Below are positions 1 to 9,185 of a stretch of DNA of 35,437 bases, in pieces. A program made the position numbers and the translations under genes. The stretch spans positions 1 through 35,437 of the forward strand of contig LRSR01000073.1 of NCBI GenBank assembly GCA_001579985.1, in the 5' to 3' direction. The notes under the pieces were generated by a model that worked only from the letters and a program-made list of their open reading frames with translations, ran no database searches and was not told the origin of the DNA. The stretch is from Hypsibius dujardini (taxonomy: Eukaryota; Tardigrada; Eutardigrada; Parachela; Hypsibiidae). How positions within the stretch are numbered: position 1 is the first letter of the stretch; every line of letters starts with the position of its first letter.

Positions 1-417
1 GGGGGCGGAGTATGGTGCGGGGTACTTCAAAAGGGAATGCTGACAAAGTGCATGTGTTGTAAAGTGCGGTAATGTGCTTTTTTATGGATCGGTCGATCCT
101 GTTCAGAAGATTATCAAGATTTCTAGCCTTGATTTTCTTTTTTTAATCTTTTTATGTTTGGTACCCGCTCGTAAGTTACTTTTTTACATTTTTTTAGTGT
201 TCAATCATTCGCATATTCATGTATGTGCTAGTACCCAATCTTGGTGAAGTACTTGCTGACCAACTTTCTCAATAGCAACCCTCAGTACTCAGTATGCCCC
301 TCCCGCAATGGTAAGCACCACGCCCCTAGTACGCCCCCCCCCGCCCCAACCCGAGACTCAAGTCTGTCCTTTCTCATATTCTGGAATTATTTCCGAACAA
401 TTCAAAAAGGCGCCCGC
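1..417. other. AT-rich sequence without recognisable gene
   Basis: No coding region with recognisable domains or splice structure is visible. A short open frame over 241-498 has no domain and runs into the inverted repeat segment that follows, so it is not called as a gene. Confidence 0.5.
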
Positions 418-552
418 GCCCACCCCCAAGCCCTACCACATGGGGGGCCCTGGTTCCCATTGATACATGCCCATTGGTCTGATGCACCAGTCGTATAGCG
501 TTTTATTGGTAATTTCATTATTATTGTTGATTATTATGCTGGTATATTATAC
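418..552 (+). repeat. Dispersed inverted repeat, segment 1 (copy left)
   Basis: This segment recurs as reverse complement at about 17,696-17,825. Both copies share the stretch reading TTCCCATTGATACA, then GATGCACCAGTCGTA and an AT-rich tail ending GGTATATTATAC. The two copies lie about 17 kb apart in opposite orientation. It has no coding content. Confidence 0.85.
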
Positions 553-689
553 GATATAATTAAATAACACAAACCAAAATATAGCAAAACAGGTATGTTA
601 GCATGCAGGGGTATGAGTGTGATCATATTATGGGAAAATGGCCGACAAATTCAGAAGTGTTAGAGCGAGGAAGTAAAACATCACGACGA

Positions 690-1080
690 AATCTAGTCCG
701 CATCCAGACTGCGTTTTCTGCGCGCCGATGAAGATGGAGTTGAAAATCTGAAGAGAAGTCCATTATAAGATAACGGTTTTAAAATGAAAATGGATCGACA
801 AAAGATTGAAGGTAGCAAAAACAAGCAATAATTTTATGTATTTCCGCATGCGAATTTCCAAATTGTTGAAATATTTTTTCGCCGTCCTTTTCCATCAACA
901 TAACCATATATTGTGAGAGTCGTATGCCACCGAACTAGAGGTGCATGCACGGTAACCAGGATGGTGTCCCATGTCTAGCCACCCTTTTTGGGTCCTGTTG
1001 CTGGCACGCTAGCAGTTGCAAGATAGGGAGACTTTGCCTACGCATTAAGATTCATTAATTAATTTTTTTCCGGTCTTAAA
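690..1080 (+). repeat. Dispersed inverted repeat, segments 2 and 3 (copy left)
   Basis: This block recurs inverted at about 18,220-18,570. Shared landmarks are GCATCCAGACTGCGT, CCGATGAAGATGGAG, GAGTCGTATGCCACCGAACT and the stretch around TAGCCACCCTTTTTGGGT. Reverse-complemented, the part at 690-830 matches the intron and start of the first nucleoporin-like exon at about 15,660-15,750. The repeat therefore carries a piece of that gene. Segment 1 lies outside segments 2-3 in a different relative order in the two copies, so the block has been rearranged. Confidence 0.85.
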
Positions 1081-1171
1081 TCCATCCCAAATTCCGATTA
1101 AATTCCAAATTCGGAAATTCCATCCGAAATTCCCAAATTAGAACCAATTGGCATCTGTCAAATTTTTTTTG

Positions 1172-1275
1172 GGGCTCGGACTGCGGGACTAAACGGTAGT
1201 CTATACTTTAGCCTATGCTGGCAGATATATCCGCACATTCAGTTCCGCCCCCTGCTTTCCAACACTTATCTAGCT
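1172..1275 (+). repeat. About 100-bp direct repeat, unit 1
   Basis: The unit starts GGGGCTCGGACTGCGGGACT and ends near CAACACTTATCTAGCT. It recurs in the same orientation at 1,440-1,541, with about 160 bp between the units. There is no coding content. Confidence 0.85.
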
Positions 1276-1439
1276 TTAAAGCTTTAGTTACTGGCTCTTA
1301 ATACGATAAAATCTGTTCGTTGTAAGTACTAGTAAGAAATACCTGAACTAAAGACATCAATTTTATTTTCGCAAAACAATTGACTGAGCTCCTCGGTCTT
1401 TCCATCGATCACATCGATTGCTAGTTATTATTTTTATTC

Positions 1440-1541
1440 GGGGCTCGGACTCCGGGACTATAGTCCATACAATAGCCTATGCCTGCAAATGCATACGCAC
1501 ATTTAGCTCCGCTCCCTGCTTTTCAACACTTATCTAGCTGA
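1440..1541 (+). repeat. About 100-bp direct repeat, unit 2
   Basis: Second unit of the pair, starting GGGGCTCGGACTCCGGGACT and ending CAACACTTATCTAGCT. It differs from unit 1 by scattered substitutions and small indels, so the duplication is not very recent. Confidence 0.85.
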
Positions 1542-1960
1542 TACCAATCGATTCTAAATTGAACTTGAGAGGCGAACATATTCACAAATGTTTTAATAAA
1601 GAAAGAAAGTCCCACTGGACTTGAATTGCGAAATGGCCGGGATATTAGACAAAAAAATGGGTGTTCAGAAATGGGACACCAGCATCACACGTCCATTATT
1701 TAGTAATATATTAAAATATTATACTGACTATTTATAATAATAAAAGTAGGATTACAGTAGTAGAAGTATTGTAAGTATAGTAATAACAGTAAATATTCTG
1801 TAGTGTAGTAGTACGAATGCCTATATATAATATTAAAATGGAATTGCAGTAATGATGTTTTGTATATTCAAATACTAAGATAGGTCAGACATTAAAAGTT
1901 GATTCTGTTGGACAGCAAACAATTATCAGCTCAGCCTATACCTTACAAAGACGTGACGTC
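1542..1960. other. AT-rich intergenic stretch
   Basis: Low-complexity AT-rich sequence downstream of kinase copy A, on the side of its 3' end. I see no gene, RNA or clear repeat unit. Short AATA/TAGTA runs occur at 1,700-1,810. Confidence 0.5.
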
Positions 1961-2863
1961 TTACCACTTGGAAAAGTCGCCCCGCAATTGTTTGATGGTT
2001 GGACGGTCCTTCGGACCCAGCGCCATGCACTTGCTCACAAAGTCCTTGAGTTCCTGTTGCATATCTTCCGGAATAACAGGTATGTTCATGCTCAGTGCGT
2101 CGGCTAAGAGTATTGACCGGGAATTATTGTCGAGTTTTTTGTCTTCTGGCATAATCAATTTCCCTTGCAGTACATTTCCAGAACCACAGCTCCCAAACTC
2201 CAGATATCTGTTGCTCGTCCGACGGGGTAATTACCTTTGGCAACTGTTGAATTCCAAAAGCACGCTAGCATTTCCGGCGATGCGAATCCAGAGTGCCGCC
2301 AGGCTGAGAAATGAAGGAGCGCGATCCGTCTCTGCGCCTGACATTGAAGCTGTCTACGTCACAAATCTTCAACGTGGATTTGGTCTCATCCCCGAAAACG
2401 ACATTTGTCCTTTCAAATCTTTGTGAATGATATTCTTCTCTTCGTGAAGATAATGTATCTCTTGGATCAGCTGGTTCACGTAGTTTTTCTGCTTTTTAAC
2501 CGAAAGTGCCGTTTCAGCCGCGGCCGCCTCAGTTAACGTACCACCACTGCAGCATTCCATGATGATTGTGAATTGACGATCATCCTAAAAAAATCCAGCT
2601 GCGAGGTACTTAACAATATTGGGATGGTTTAGTTCGAGGAGAGTCGTTTCGATTTTCTCGATTTCGTCTTTGCTCAATTGGCCATGAAAGTTTTTCAACG
2701 CCAAATGTCGTTTGCCTTGCTCAACTAGGCCTGCCCCGACCGAAAAGGCATCAACTAGGTGCACAATTCCGAGTCCGCCCGATTGACCAAGCGGTTTCTT
2801 TGAAGTGGGTATATACCACTGAATTCCATGTTCCGCGCATTTGAAGTGTGGATTTCCGCACAC
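1961..2863 (-). pseudogene. Protein kinase domain 3 of multi-kinase locus, copy A (pseudogene)
   Basis: Third kinase-like domain read in series on the minus strand. A glycine loop (LGQSGGLGIVHLV), a VAIK-type lysine (LALK), HPNIVKY, a hinge (IIMECCSGGTL), a catalytic loop IHKDLK, a DFG-equivalent reading DVD, SPEML, an F-helix (TDIWSLG) and a closing DRPTIKQL segment all appear in kinase order. HKD keeps the catalytic Asp, so this is the most enzyme-like domain of the array. The coding frame is broken: an in-frame TAG near 2,585, and frame changes near 2,400, 2,290 and 2,165. It follows directly on domain 2 with no spacer. The motifs recall STE/MAP3K-type serine/threonine kinases, but group assignment is uncertain. 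Confidence 0.8.
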
Positions 2864-3672
2864 GCGTGCAAAGTAGTTTTCTAAGGTCGCTGCGGTTGGA
2901 CGATCGCTTTGATTAAGCTGCAGACATTGGCGCGCCAGAACCTTGAGCTCATCGGGAAAATTTTCAGGTACACGAGGTGTTAAGGATGTTCACTTTGCAT
3001 AGCGGAACGAATACTTTTATAATCGTGATCTGGCCACAAAACCTGCCCTTGGCTCGCGAAATGCATGTCCAAGATCACACACCCTAGTTTATATATGTCA
3101 GTTGGAGAGTCTGGAGGTGGTCGAGTTACTTTTCGAGAATAATCAAACCACATTGCCATTTTTGGTGACATGAAATCAATTGATCCCTTCACGTTGAATT
3201 TCTTCTCTGACGACATCCGGCCAGGTAGCAGCTGGAATGCTCCTTCGATATCAATAATCTTAAGGTTTTCACCTGTGGACTCTTTCATTACGATGGTTGA
3301 AGATGTTATGTCTCCATGAACAAACTTGGTCATATTACTTTCTTCATGCAGGTAATGAAGACCGGAAGCCACCTGAGTCGTATATTTGACAATGCGTTCG
3401 GTGGAACAGTGTGTAGGTTTGCTCCTAATAAAGTCCCTCAACGTGATCCCGCAGCACCACTCCATGAGTAGGTAATAAAGGTCATTAATGCTTTGAATTT
3501 TTGTACTACCGAAGGCAATACATTGAAGAATGTTTGGATGTTTGAGTTGTAATAGAGATTTAAATTCTTCCGAACGGGTGTAGTCTCGTTCCAAAATAAG
3601 TTTACAAGCCTGGTTTCCGGCATGTAACGTGACGGGGTTATCATCATCCAAGTAAAACGCGTCCACCGTGTT
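2864..3672 (-). pseudogene. Protein kinase domain 2 of multi-kinase locus, copy A (pseudogene)
   Basis: Kinase-like domain with HPNILQC, a hinge reading LLMEWCCGITL, LHYLHEE, a catalytic loop FVHGDITSS (HRD changed to HGD and the metal-binding Asn lost), a DFG-equivalent reading DIE, SPKM, TDIYKLG and a closing SDRPTAATL. Loss of DFG and of the loop Asn suggests weak or no catalysis even when intact. An in-frame TAA interrupts the join to domain 1 just before NTVDAFY at about 3,670. A one-base loss near 2,985 (relative to copy B) shifts the frame before LTPRVPENF. Its best relative in the window is domain 2 of copy B at 8,129-9,185. Confidence 0.82.
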
Positions 3673-4341
3673 AATTTATGCTAAAAACCCATGTGCCCTA
3701 AAACGGTGAGTGTAGCTAGCGGGGGTACAACGAAATCCAAATTCTAGTTCGCTTAACTGGTCCGTAAATGTGTATATAATAGTACCAGAGCTTCTATTCC
3801 CGTCATGAACCATTGTCGTTGCCGTAATTTCTTGCAGGTCAGATGCCTTCAGCATCAAGAACTCGCGGTCAGCGTAATTCAGCAAGGTCGCCGCGGTCGG
3901 ACGGTCGTCTGGATTGAATTTTAAACAGTGACCAGCCAGAACTTTTAGCTCATCTGGCATTTCTTCTGGGATTTGGGGTATCAGAGAAAATCCTTGACAT
4001 ACGTTTCCGTGAATAGTGTAACCGTCAAATAAATTTATTTCAACCAGCAGTCCCGGCTGTCTCTCACTCACTAGATACATGTTTAAGACCACACACCCCA
4101 TGCTCCATATGTCGGTTGAAGAGCTTAATGGCCGTCGATTTCTTTTGTCACCGTTACGCAGCCACGGCATCATTTCTGGAGATATGAAAGGAGATTCGAG
4201 TAAAGTATAATCAAAACTTTTCATTTGCTCCTCTAACGATCTCGCAGACTTGCGTTGGATTGCGCAATCGAGATCAACAATTTTTACCTCCTTTCCCGTG
4301 GAGTCTTTTATCAGTATGCTTGTTGGAACAAGGCAAGGCAT
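3673..4341 (-). pseudogene. Protein kinase domain 1 of multi-kinase locus, copy A (C-lobe only)
   Basis: C-terminal half of a kinase-like domain. It starts just inside the catalytic loop (PTSILIKDSTGKE), then DLD in place of DFG, an SPEMM motif, STDIWSMG for the F-helix, PDELKVLAGHCL, and NPDDRPTAATL. The N-lobe and catalytic loop are missing because the hAT element begins at 4,342. A linker of about 60 residues and a glycine-rich loop (RAHGF) of domain 2 follow. Copy B (9,327-10,043) retains the N-terminal half lost here. The frame across this piece is open for about 220 codons. Confidence 0.82.
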
Positions 4342-4854
4342 TAGAGAGGAAAGACCGCGTGACAAGCGGCGCGGCGCGGCGCGGACGCGGCAATTCCGCG
4401 CGCCGTGCCGCGTAAAAAATGGTCAAATTATGCCACGCCGCGTCCGCGCCGCTTATAGGTTCTGCCGCGCCGAACCGCGCCGCGTACGCTCTATAGTACG
4501 GACGGAAACCACAAAATGAATGAATAAATGCAATAATTTCAGTTGTAAGAAATATGCTCGTACTACATACTGATGGGTTGATTGATTGACGACGAATATA
4601 TTATTCCTGTGTTCGCTTGTTCTACGAAACTGTAATGTTCTGTTCTGTTAGTTCCTGTGTTCCTAGATTTTGTACTGTCGCCTGTCTAAATTTCATTTCG
4701 TTACTGCTTGCGCCTGATTGTGAGTTGCCGTGCGCTCGACCGGGTAAACAGTAAACAGAACACACTCACTTACGGGATCGTGCTTTTATTCTTTGATGGG
4801 CCATTTTCCTATAGACTTCGCAGGCATAATCTTCCTGCGTTTAATTTTTTATCA

Positions 4855-5295
4855 ATGTCAAGCAAATTAGTTGTCGATCTGAGAGATCTTGAGGATGACG
4901 ACGCGGCTCCCGCAGCGAAGTCTCCCACTCTGAAACGAAAATTACCGGCAGTTGCAAAACCGGCATTATCTGGCGACACCGTCAATCAAAACATCCGGAG
5001 CGGGGAGTTTGTACTTCGCAAGAAGGATGGTCGCGCCGACTTTTGGAAGAACTTCGCGGAAGTGGTCGACGCCGCCGATGGGACCGCCACAGAGTACATT
5101 GCGTGCTGCAAGTGTAAGACCGCCTTTAAGCATGCTCGTGCCACAGGAACGACACACTTGACGGAGCACACGAAAACATGCGCGGAATCCGCGGATCAGC
5201 CCAAGATGGACGCTTTTGTTACAGCTGCTGTCTCCGCGGATGCCAAGAGAGCGATTGCAAAAGCAATGGCAAGTTGGGGCATCAATGAGATATAG
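4855..5295 (+). CDS. hAT transposase, exon 1 with BED-type zinc finger
   Basis: The Met at 4,855 opens an acidic start (VVDLRDLEDDD), a basic stretch, then a BED finger: FWKNF, a CxC-type pair in ACCKCKTAF, and HLTEHTKTC supplying His/His/Cys. BED fingers bind the transposon ends. An upstream extension of the frame to 4,708 lacks domain content, so the internal Met is preferred. The exon should join the next one within AMASWGINE. A clean GT donor in the right phase is not seen; a GC donor (ATG|GCAAGT at about 5,262) has consensus form but the wrong phase. Either the splice site has mutated or my exon end is off by a few bases. Confidence 0.75.
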   Translation: MSSKLVVDLRDLEDDDAAPAAKSPTLKRKLPAVAKPALSGDTVNQNIRSGEFVLRKKDGRADFWKNFAEVVDAADGTATEYIACCKCKTAFKHARATGTTHLTEHTKTCAESADQPKMDAFVTAAVSADAKRAIAKAMASWGINEI

Positions 5296-5430
5296 TTCTA
5301 TGTTAATGTGTTGCTTGATTGATGAGTTATAGACGCCAGCCAACCCGATAGATTCTTTTAGGGCTATTCAATTGATTGATGGATGAAGTGCCTGTGCTAT
5401 GTGATGTGGGCCAGATAAATAGGTAATTGA

Positions 5431-5445
5431 TCGATTGATTGCTGA

Positions 5446-5476
<31 letters not shown>

Positions 5477-5478
5477 AA
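5431..5478 (+). repeat. (ATTG)n microsatellite
   Basis: Tandem GATT/ATTG units inside the first intron of the hAT transposase. Isolated units extend back to about 5,360. Confidence 0.85.
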
Positions 5479-5596
5479 TTAACTACAAAATTATTATCCA
5501 TATTATTTGATAAAGTGTATTAGATTACTGGTCCTTCAATGCCCTTCCGTTATGACGCATATGTGTTTTATGTAAATGATTTTTCATTTATTTCAG

Positions 5597-5810
5597 AATG
5601 TGCGCCAGGGACTCCCGTTCGTTTGACACGTGTGCGGGTCAGGGATTCAAAAAATTTGTTGACGCTGTTCTACTCGAGGCCGCCAAATCCAAACGCAAAC
5701 TCACGTCCACGGAGCTGCTCTGCACACCCCAGAATATTAGCATTGAGGTGACGAAGGAAGTGGACCTGTTGAGAAAATGTGTCGCGAAAAAGATATCACA
5801 ATTTTTGGAC
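5597..5810 (+). CDS. hAT transposase, exon 2
   Basis: The exon begins after the acceptor TTTATTTCAG at 5,596. The frame reads MCARDSRSFDTCAGQGFKKF, the usual hAT pattern of D.RPF..V...GFK.L, followed by a lysine-rich helix segment and VTKEVDLLRK. The 3' end is uncertain: the frame stays open to 5,939 but the hAT-like content stops near 5,810. Confidence 0.7.
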
Positions 5811-5897
5811 AATTTAAGCTGCTTAATTAATGATATTCTGTTTGTCGTGCTTATTAGCTTTCTACACTACACTGACTGCTCATTTATCTGTGTTCGA

Positions 5898-6175
5898 ATA
5901 AGTTTCTATCGGCGATTGCTACGACGGATGGGGCAATGACGTCAGACATGTGGTCCGAGGACTACAATAAGACAGCATTCTTAAGCCTCACCTACCATTC
6001 CGCAACCGCTGGCAAACTATGGAAGCAGCTCCTGTACTGTGCAGAGTATGACTGCAGCAAAAAGAAGAGCGGATTGGATATTCGGAATTTCCTCTTTGAC
6101 CGTCTGCAGTCGTTTGCCATCTCCGAGCAGCAGTGTGAAGACGTCGTCTTCGTTACAGACGCAGGAGCAAATATG
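5898..6175 (+). CDS. hAT transposase, exon 3 (start of catalytic region)
   Basis: Frame reads FLSAIATTDGAMTSDMWSED then LSLTYHS and FVTDAGANM. The TSDMWS and VTDAGANM segments correspond to the first catalytic Asp region (D.WT) and the second Asp region (TDNAANM-like) of hAT transposases. The donor ATG|GTACGG at 6,176 is in phase 0 with the next exon. The acceptor near 5,897 (AATAAG) is inferred. Confidence 0.72.
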
Positions 6176-6285
6176 GTACGGTATTGATTCCCTTGTGTCT
6201 ATCGCCAAGATGTCTTAATATCTTGATCTGCCTGATCTGGGACGATATTATTGTGTGCTGTTTCGATACATTAGCGATCTGTTTA

Positions 6286-6287
<2 letters not shown>

Positions 6288-6331
<44 letters not shown>
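6288..6331 (+). repeat. (CTGT)n microsatellite in hAT intron
   Basis: Pure CTGT array in the third intron of the hAT transposase, with degenerate units up to about 6,390. It creates Cys-Leu-Ser-Val repeat open frames that are not genes. Confidence 0.9.
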
Positions 6332-6335
<4 letters not shown>

Positions 6336-6498
6336 CGTTAGTCTGTCGTTCGATCTATGTGCGTGTCTCACTGTCAATCTATCTGTCCGTGTGCTTGTGT
6401 GAGGGCCGGTGCGTTTGTGTTTACCCACAACGAATTCTTCATGCACGTGTTTCTGTTCTATTATCATTTTTTGATCACGCTTCGCGTCGTTTAATTAG

Positions 6499-6971
6499 GT
6501 GAAAGCCTTCAATCCGCTCGACAAGGATAATGCCGGCAGGCCTCGCATTGAGAGGATCACTTATGCTGGCCACAAGCTTAATACTGCGCTGACCAATTGC
6601 TTTAACACCAAATCAAAATCGGACTTCTGCGTCCCACCCGCTGCTATGCCGATGGTCAAATTGGTCGAGGACTGCAAGAAACTCGTGTCGCACTGCAAGC
6701 AGGCTTACATCGCTCGAGTGCTGTCGAAGAAGCTGATAGCCGCCTGCCCAACCCGCTGGAACACGAACCTGGATATGGTGGATTCCATCCGTGAAAACTT
6801 CTCCGAGCTCGAGGTTGTTTTGCGAGCGCGGGATGAAGCGAACTTTCTGCCCTTCAACAAGGAATTGCTGGACGACTTCGCACAGCTGCTGCAGCCGTTT
6901 CAGACAGCTACGCTTCTTCTCTCTGCCGACAAGAAATCTACTCTTCATTTGGTCGTGCTTCAGTACTACCT
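6499..6971 (+). CDS. hAT transposase, exon 4
   Basis: The acceptor TTTAATTAG precedes 6,499, and the join after GANM continues VKAFNPLDKD in phase 0. The exon encodes the middle of the transposase, with AGHKLNTALTN (the C..H.LN element of hAT proteins), LVEDCKKLVSHCK and CPTRWNTNLDM (the conserved TRWNS..M element). The donor CT|GTAAGT at 6,972 splits a Leu codon and fits the next exon. Confidence 0.8.
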
Positions 6972-7101
6972 GTAAGTGCGTTTTGATTAGACATGAAATT
7001 TATTTTATAATGTTAAAAAAAAGCAAAAATAATGTTACTTTAATATTCCGGTATATCTGAATACAATAATCAATAATTATGTTCGCGGTGTTCTTTTGTA
7101 G

Positions 7102-7797
7102 CATCCGGCAGGCAGTCGACAACTTCCATTGTTCCAGTGCACCACTGATGGCTCTCCGCAATCATGCACAAAATGTGATCTCGGCCAAGCTGGTTCTGGA
7201 CGATATCCACAATGGCACTGTTTCTCAATCCGGCCTCAAAGCACCTGCCCACATTTACCGAGCCAAAAACGATTGCCATTATCAACCTGGTCCGTTCACG
7301 CCTCGCCAAGCTGTTAAAGAAGCAACCAACTGCGGATTCCGCTCGCGTGCGTACGGAAAAGACCTCATCCGGCATAGCAGACTTGCTTGTGTATGCTGAT
7401 AGTACTGCCGAGAGCGGAATGGATGAAATCGATGTCTACTTGAAGCTGAGCCCGCCAGACAAAACGAAAGACCTGCTCCAGTTATGGGACGACTACGAGC
7501 AAATGATCCCTTCATCGACTGGCCTATCGTGTGTTGTGCGTTCCTGCCACCAGCACGACGTCCGAGCGTTTATTTAGCGATGCTGGCAATATCTTCACTG
7601 ACCGCAGAACCCGTTTGGGGGCTGCGAAGCTCGACAATTTGTTGTTTCTAAAGTGGAATTTGTCCAGTGACTATTTGTTTATCACTGGAAGGAACGTTTC
7701 AGTAGATTTGATAATTGCCGCTTACAAATTGGAGTTTAATGCCGCGCCGCGCCGCATTTTAATATTAGATCATGCCGCGTGGTGCCGCGTCGTTTAA
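7102..7797 (+). pseudogene. hAT transposase, exon 5 with dimerisation domain, frameshifted
   Basis: The acceptor TTCTTTTGTAG ends at 7,101 and the exon continues IRQAVDNFHCSS. Near 7,210 the frame shifts; the continuation ALFLNPASKHLPTF is the hAT A.FLDPR.K element, followed by an acidic YL...P..K..LLQLWDDYE segment. A second shift lies near 7,510-7,540, after which PATSTTSERLFSDAGNI and DNLLFLKWNL form the hAT C-terminal dimerisation domain (PATS..SER.FS..G). Two frame breaks in one exon mean the copy cannot make full-length transposase. Confidence 0.82.
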
Positions 7798-7890
7798 CGT
7801 TTTGTCGTTTCCGCGTGAAACCGCGCAGCTTAAAAATTTAGTAGTTCATTCCGCGTCGGCGTGAGAAAACTCACGCGGTTTTCCTCTTTA

Positions 7891-8163
7891 CGTTGCACAA
7901 TCTTCAACACGTTAAGACTGGGCTCCTGGGCAGTGCTGCATTTGCGTACTCCTGATTACCGCTGAGGTAATACATCCTGACAAAAGCGTGATCATTCTTC
8001 AGCGCCAGACTACCATGCCACAGGGTGTTGAAGATTTTCTAAACATAAACAAAGAGTTAGCCAATGAAAACTGTACTCCAACGACGCATAATAGTGGTGA
8101 GTCTTACCTCAGGTTCGAACCGAGTCTCCTAGATCCGGAGCATCTCCGGTGGGATGAGGTATG
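7891..8163 (-). pseudogene. Nucleoporin p58/p45-like exon fragments fused to kinase copy B
   Basis: On the minus strand, the end of one exon (8,163-8,108), a 69-bp intron with GTAAGAC donor (8,107-8,039) and most of the next exon (8,038-7,891) match the plus-strand nucleoporin-like pseudogene at about 15,795-16,075, including both splice sites. The shared protein text includes KIFNTLW, SLALKND and MYYLSGNQ. Copy B has a short internal deletion near 7,910 and is cut off by the hAT end at 7,890. The identity as nucleoporin p58 is an inference from the plus-strand copy. Confidence 0.65.
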
Positions 8164-9185
8164 AGGTGGGTTTTATGAGGTACAGCTGGCTCTGATCAAC
8201 GAGGACTGCCCCCGTTGGACGATCGCTTGGGTAAATCTGTAGACATTGGCGGGCCAGAAACTTGAGCTCATAGGGCAAATTTTCCGGCATACGAGGTGTT
8301 AAAGGATGTTCACTTTCCATAGCGAAAGTAATATCGTAATCATTGTGATCCGGCCACAAAGCCTGCCCTTGACTCGCAAAATACATGTCCATGATGACAC
8401 ACCCTAGACTGTATATGTCAGTTGGAGAGTCTGGAGTTAGTCGAGTTACTTTTGGATCGTAAGCAAACCACACCGCCATTTCCGGTGACATGAAATATAA
8501 TGATCCTTTCTGCATGTTGAATTCCTTCGTTGACGACCTAAGGCCACGTGGCTGCTGGAATGCTCCTTCGATATCGATAATCTTAAGGTTTTCACCCATG
8601 GACTCCTTCATCAGTATGTTTGAAGATGTTATGTCTCCATGAACAAACTTGGTCGTATTAATTCATTCATGCAGGTAATGAGGACCGGAAGCCACCTGGG
8701 TCGTATATTTGACGATGCGTTCGGTGGAACAATGTGTAGGTTTGCTCTGAATAAAGTCCCTCAACGTGATCCCGCTGCACCACTCCATGAGTAGGCAATA
8801 ATGGTTTCTGCGTCAAATCCAGCGATTATTTACGTAACCGATAACAATATATTGAAGAATGTTTGGATGCTCGAGTCGTAATAAGGATTCTAACTCTTTC
8901 GACCTGGCGTCACATACATCTTCAAAAAGAAGTCTAAACAACTGGTTTCCGGCATGCTTTTTGACGGGTTTACCATCATCCGAGTAAAATGCATCCACCG
9001 TGTAAATCATTCCAAAAACCCCATGTGCTCCAATTTGGTGCACGTAGCCAGCGGGGATATGACGAAACCCCATTTCTTGGTTGCTAAAGCACTGCTTAAA
9101 TGTGTATATAATTTTACCAGAGCTTTTATCCTCGTCATGAACCATGGCCGTTACCGCAGTTTCTCGCAGGTCAAATACCTTCTGC
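8129..9185 (-). pseudogene. Protein kinase domain 2 of multi-kinase locus, copy B (pseudogene, chimeric end)
   Basis: Reads in a single frame across about 350 codons, interrupted by two TGA codons (about 8,814 and 8,664) and otherwise open. Elements in order: glycine loop GAHGVFGMIYTVDA, HPNILQY, hinge LLMEWCSGITL, catalytic loop VHGDITSSNIL (HGD for HRD, Asn kept), DIE for DFG, SPEM, TDIYSLG, PSDRPTGAVL. The hinge and catalytic-loop segments fall next to the two stops. The C-terminus passes in frame into the nucleoporin-like exon (IPPEMLRI) and stops at a TAG where the parent exon has CAG. Closest relative: copy A domain 2. Confidence 0.8.

Larger units (their letters stand above)
4342..7890 (+). 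mobile_element. hAT-superfamily DNA transposon, decayed, flanks mismatched
   Basis: Terminal inverted repeats are visible: left TAGAGAGGAAAGACCGCGTG at 4,342-4,361, and on the right the complement reads TAAAGAGGAAAACCGCGTGA at 7,871-7,890. Both ends carry clusters of the subterminal motif CCGCG/GCCGCG (about 4,360-4,500 and 7,740-7,880), as is typical of hAT termini. Between them lies a multi-exon transposase on the plus strand with a BED zinc finger and a hAT C-terminal dimerisation domain. Frameshifts in the last exon make it non-autonomous now. The 8 bases next to the two ends (CAAGGCAT and CGTTGCAC) do not match, so no target duplication survives. Confidence 0.85.

Noticed and set aside
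241-498. 85-codon plus-strand frame
   Set aside because: Proline-rich low-complexity start, and the end lies within a dispersed repeat. No domain.
1899-2426. 175-codon plus-strand open frame
   Set aside because: It is antisense to the third kinase domain, whose motifs read clearly on the minus strand.
8108-8125. GGTTCGAACC, resembling a tRNA B-box
   Set aside because: It lies in the nucleoporin-like exon (Phe-Glu-Pro codons), is found at the same place in the other copy, and no A-box or cloverleaf surrounds it.
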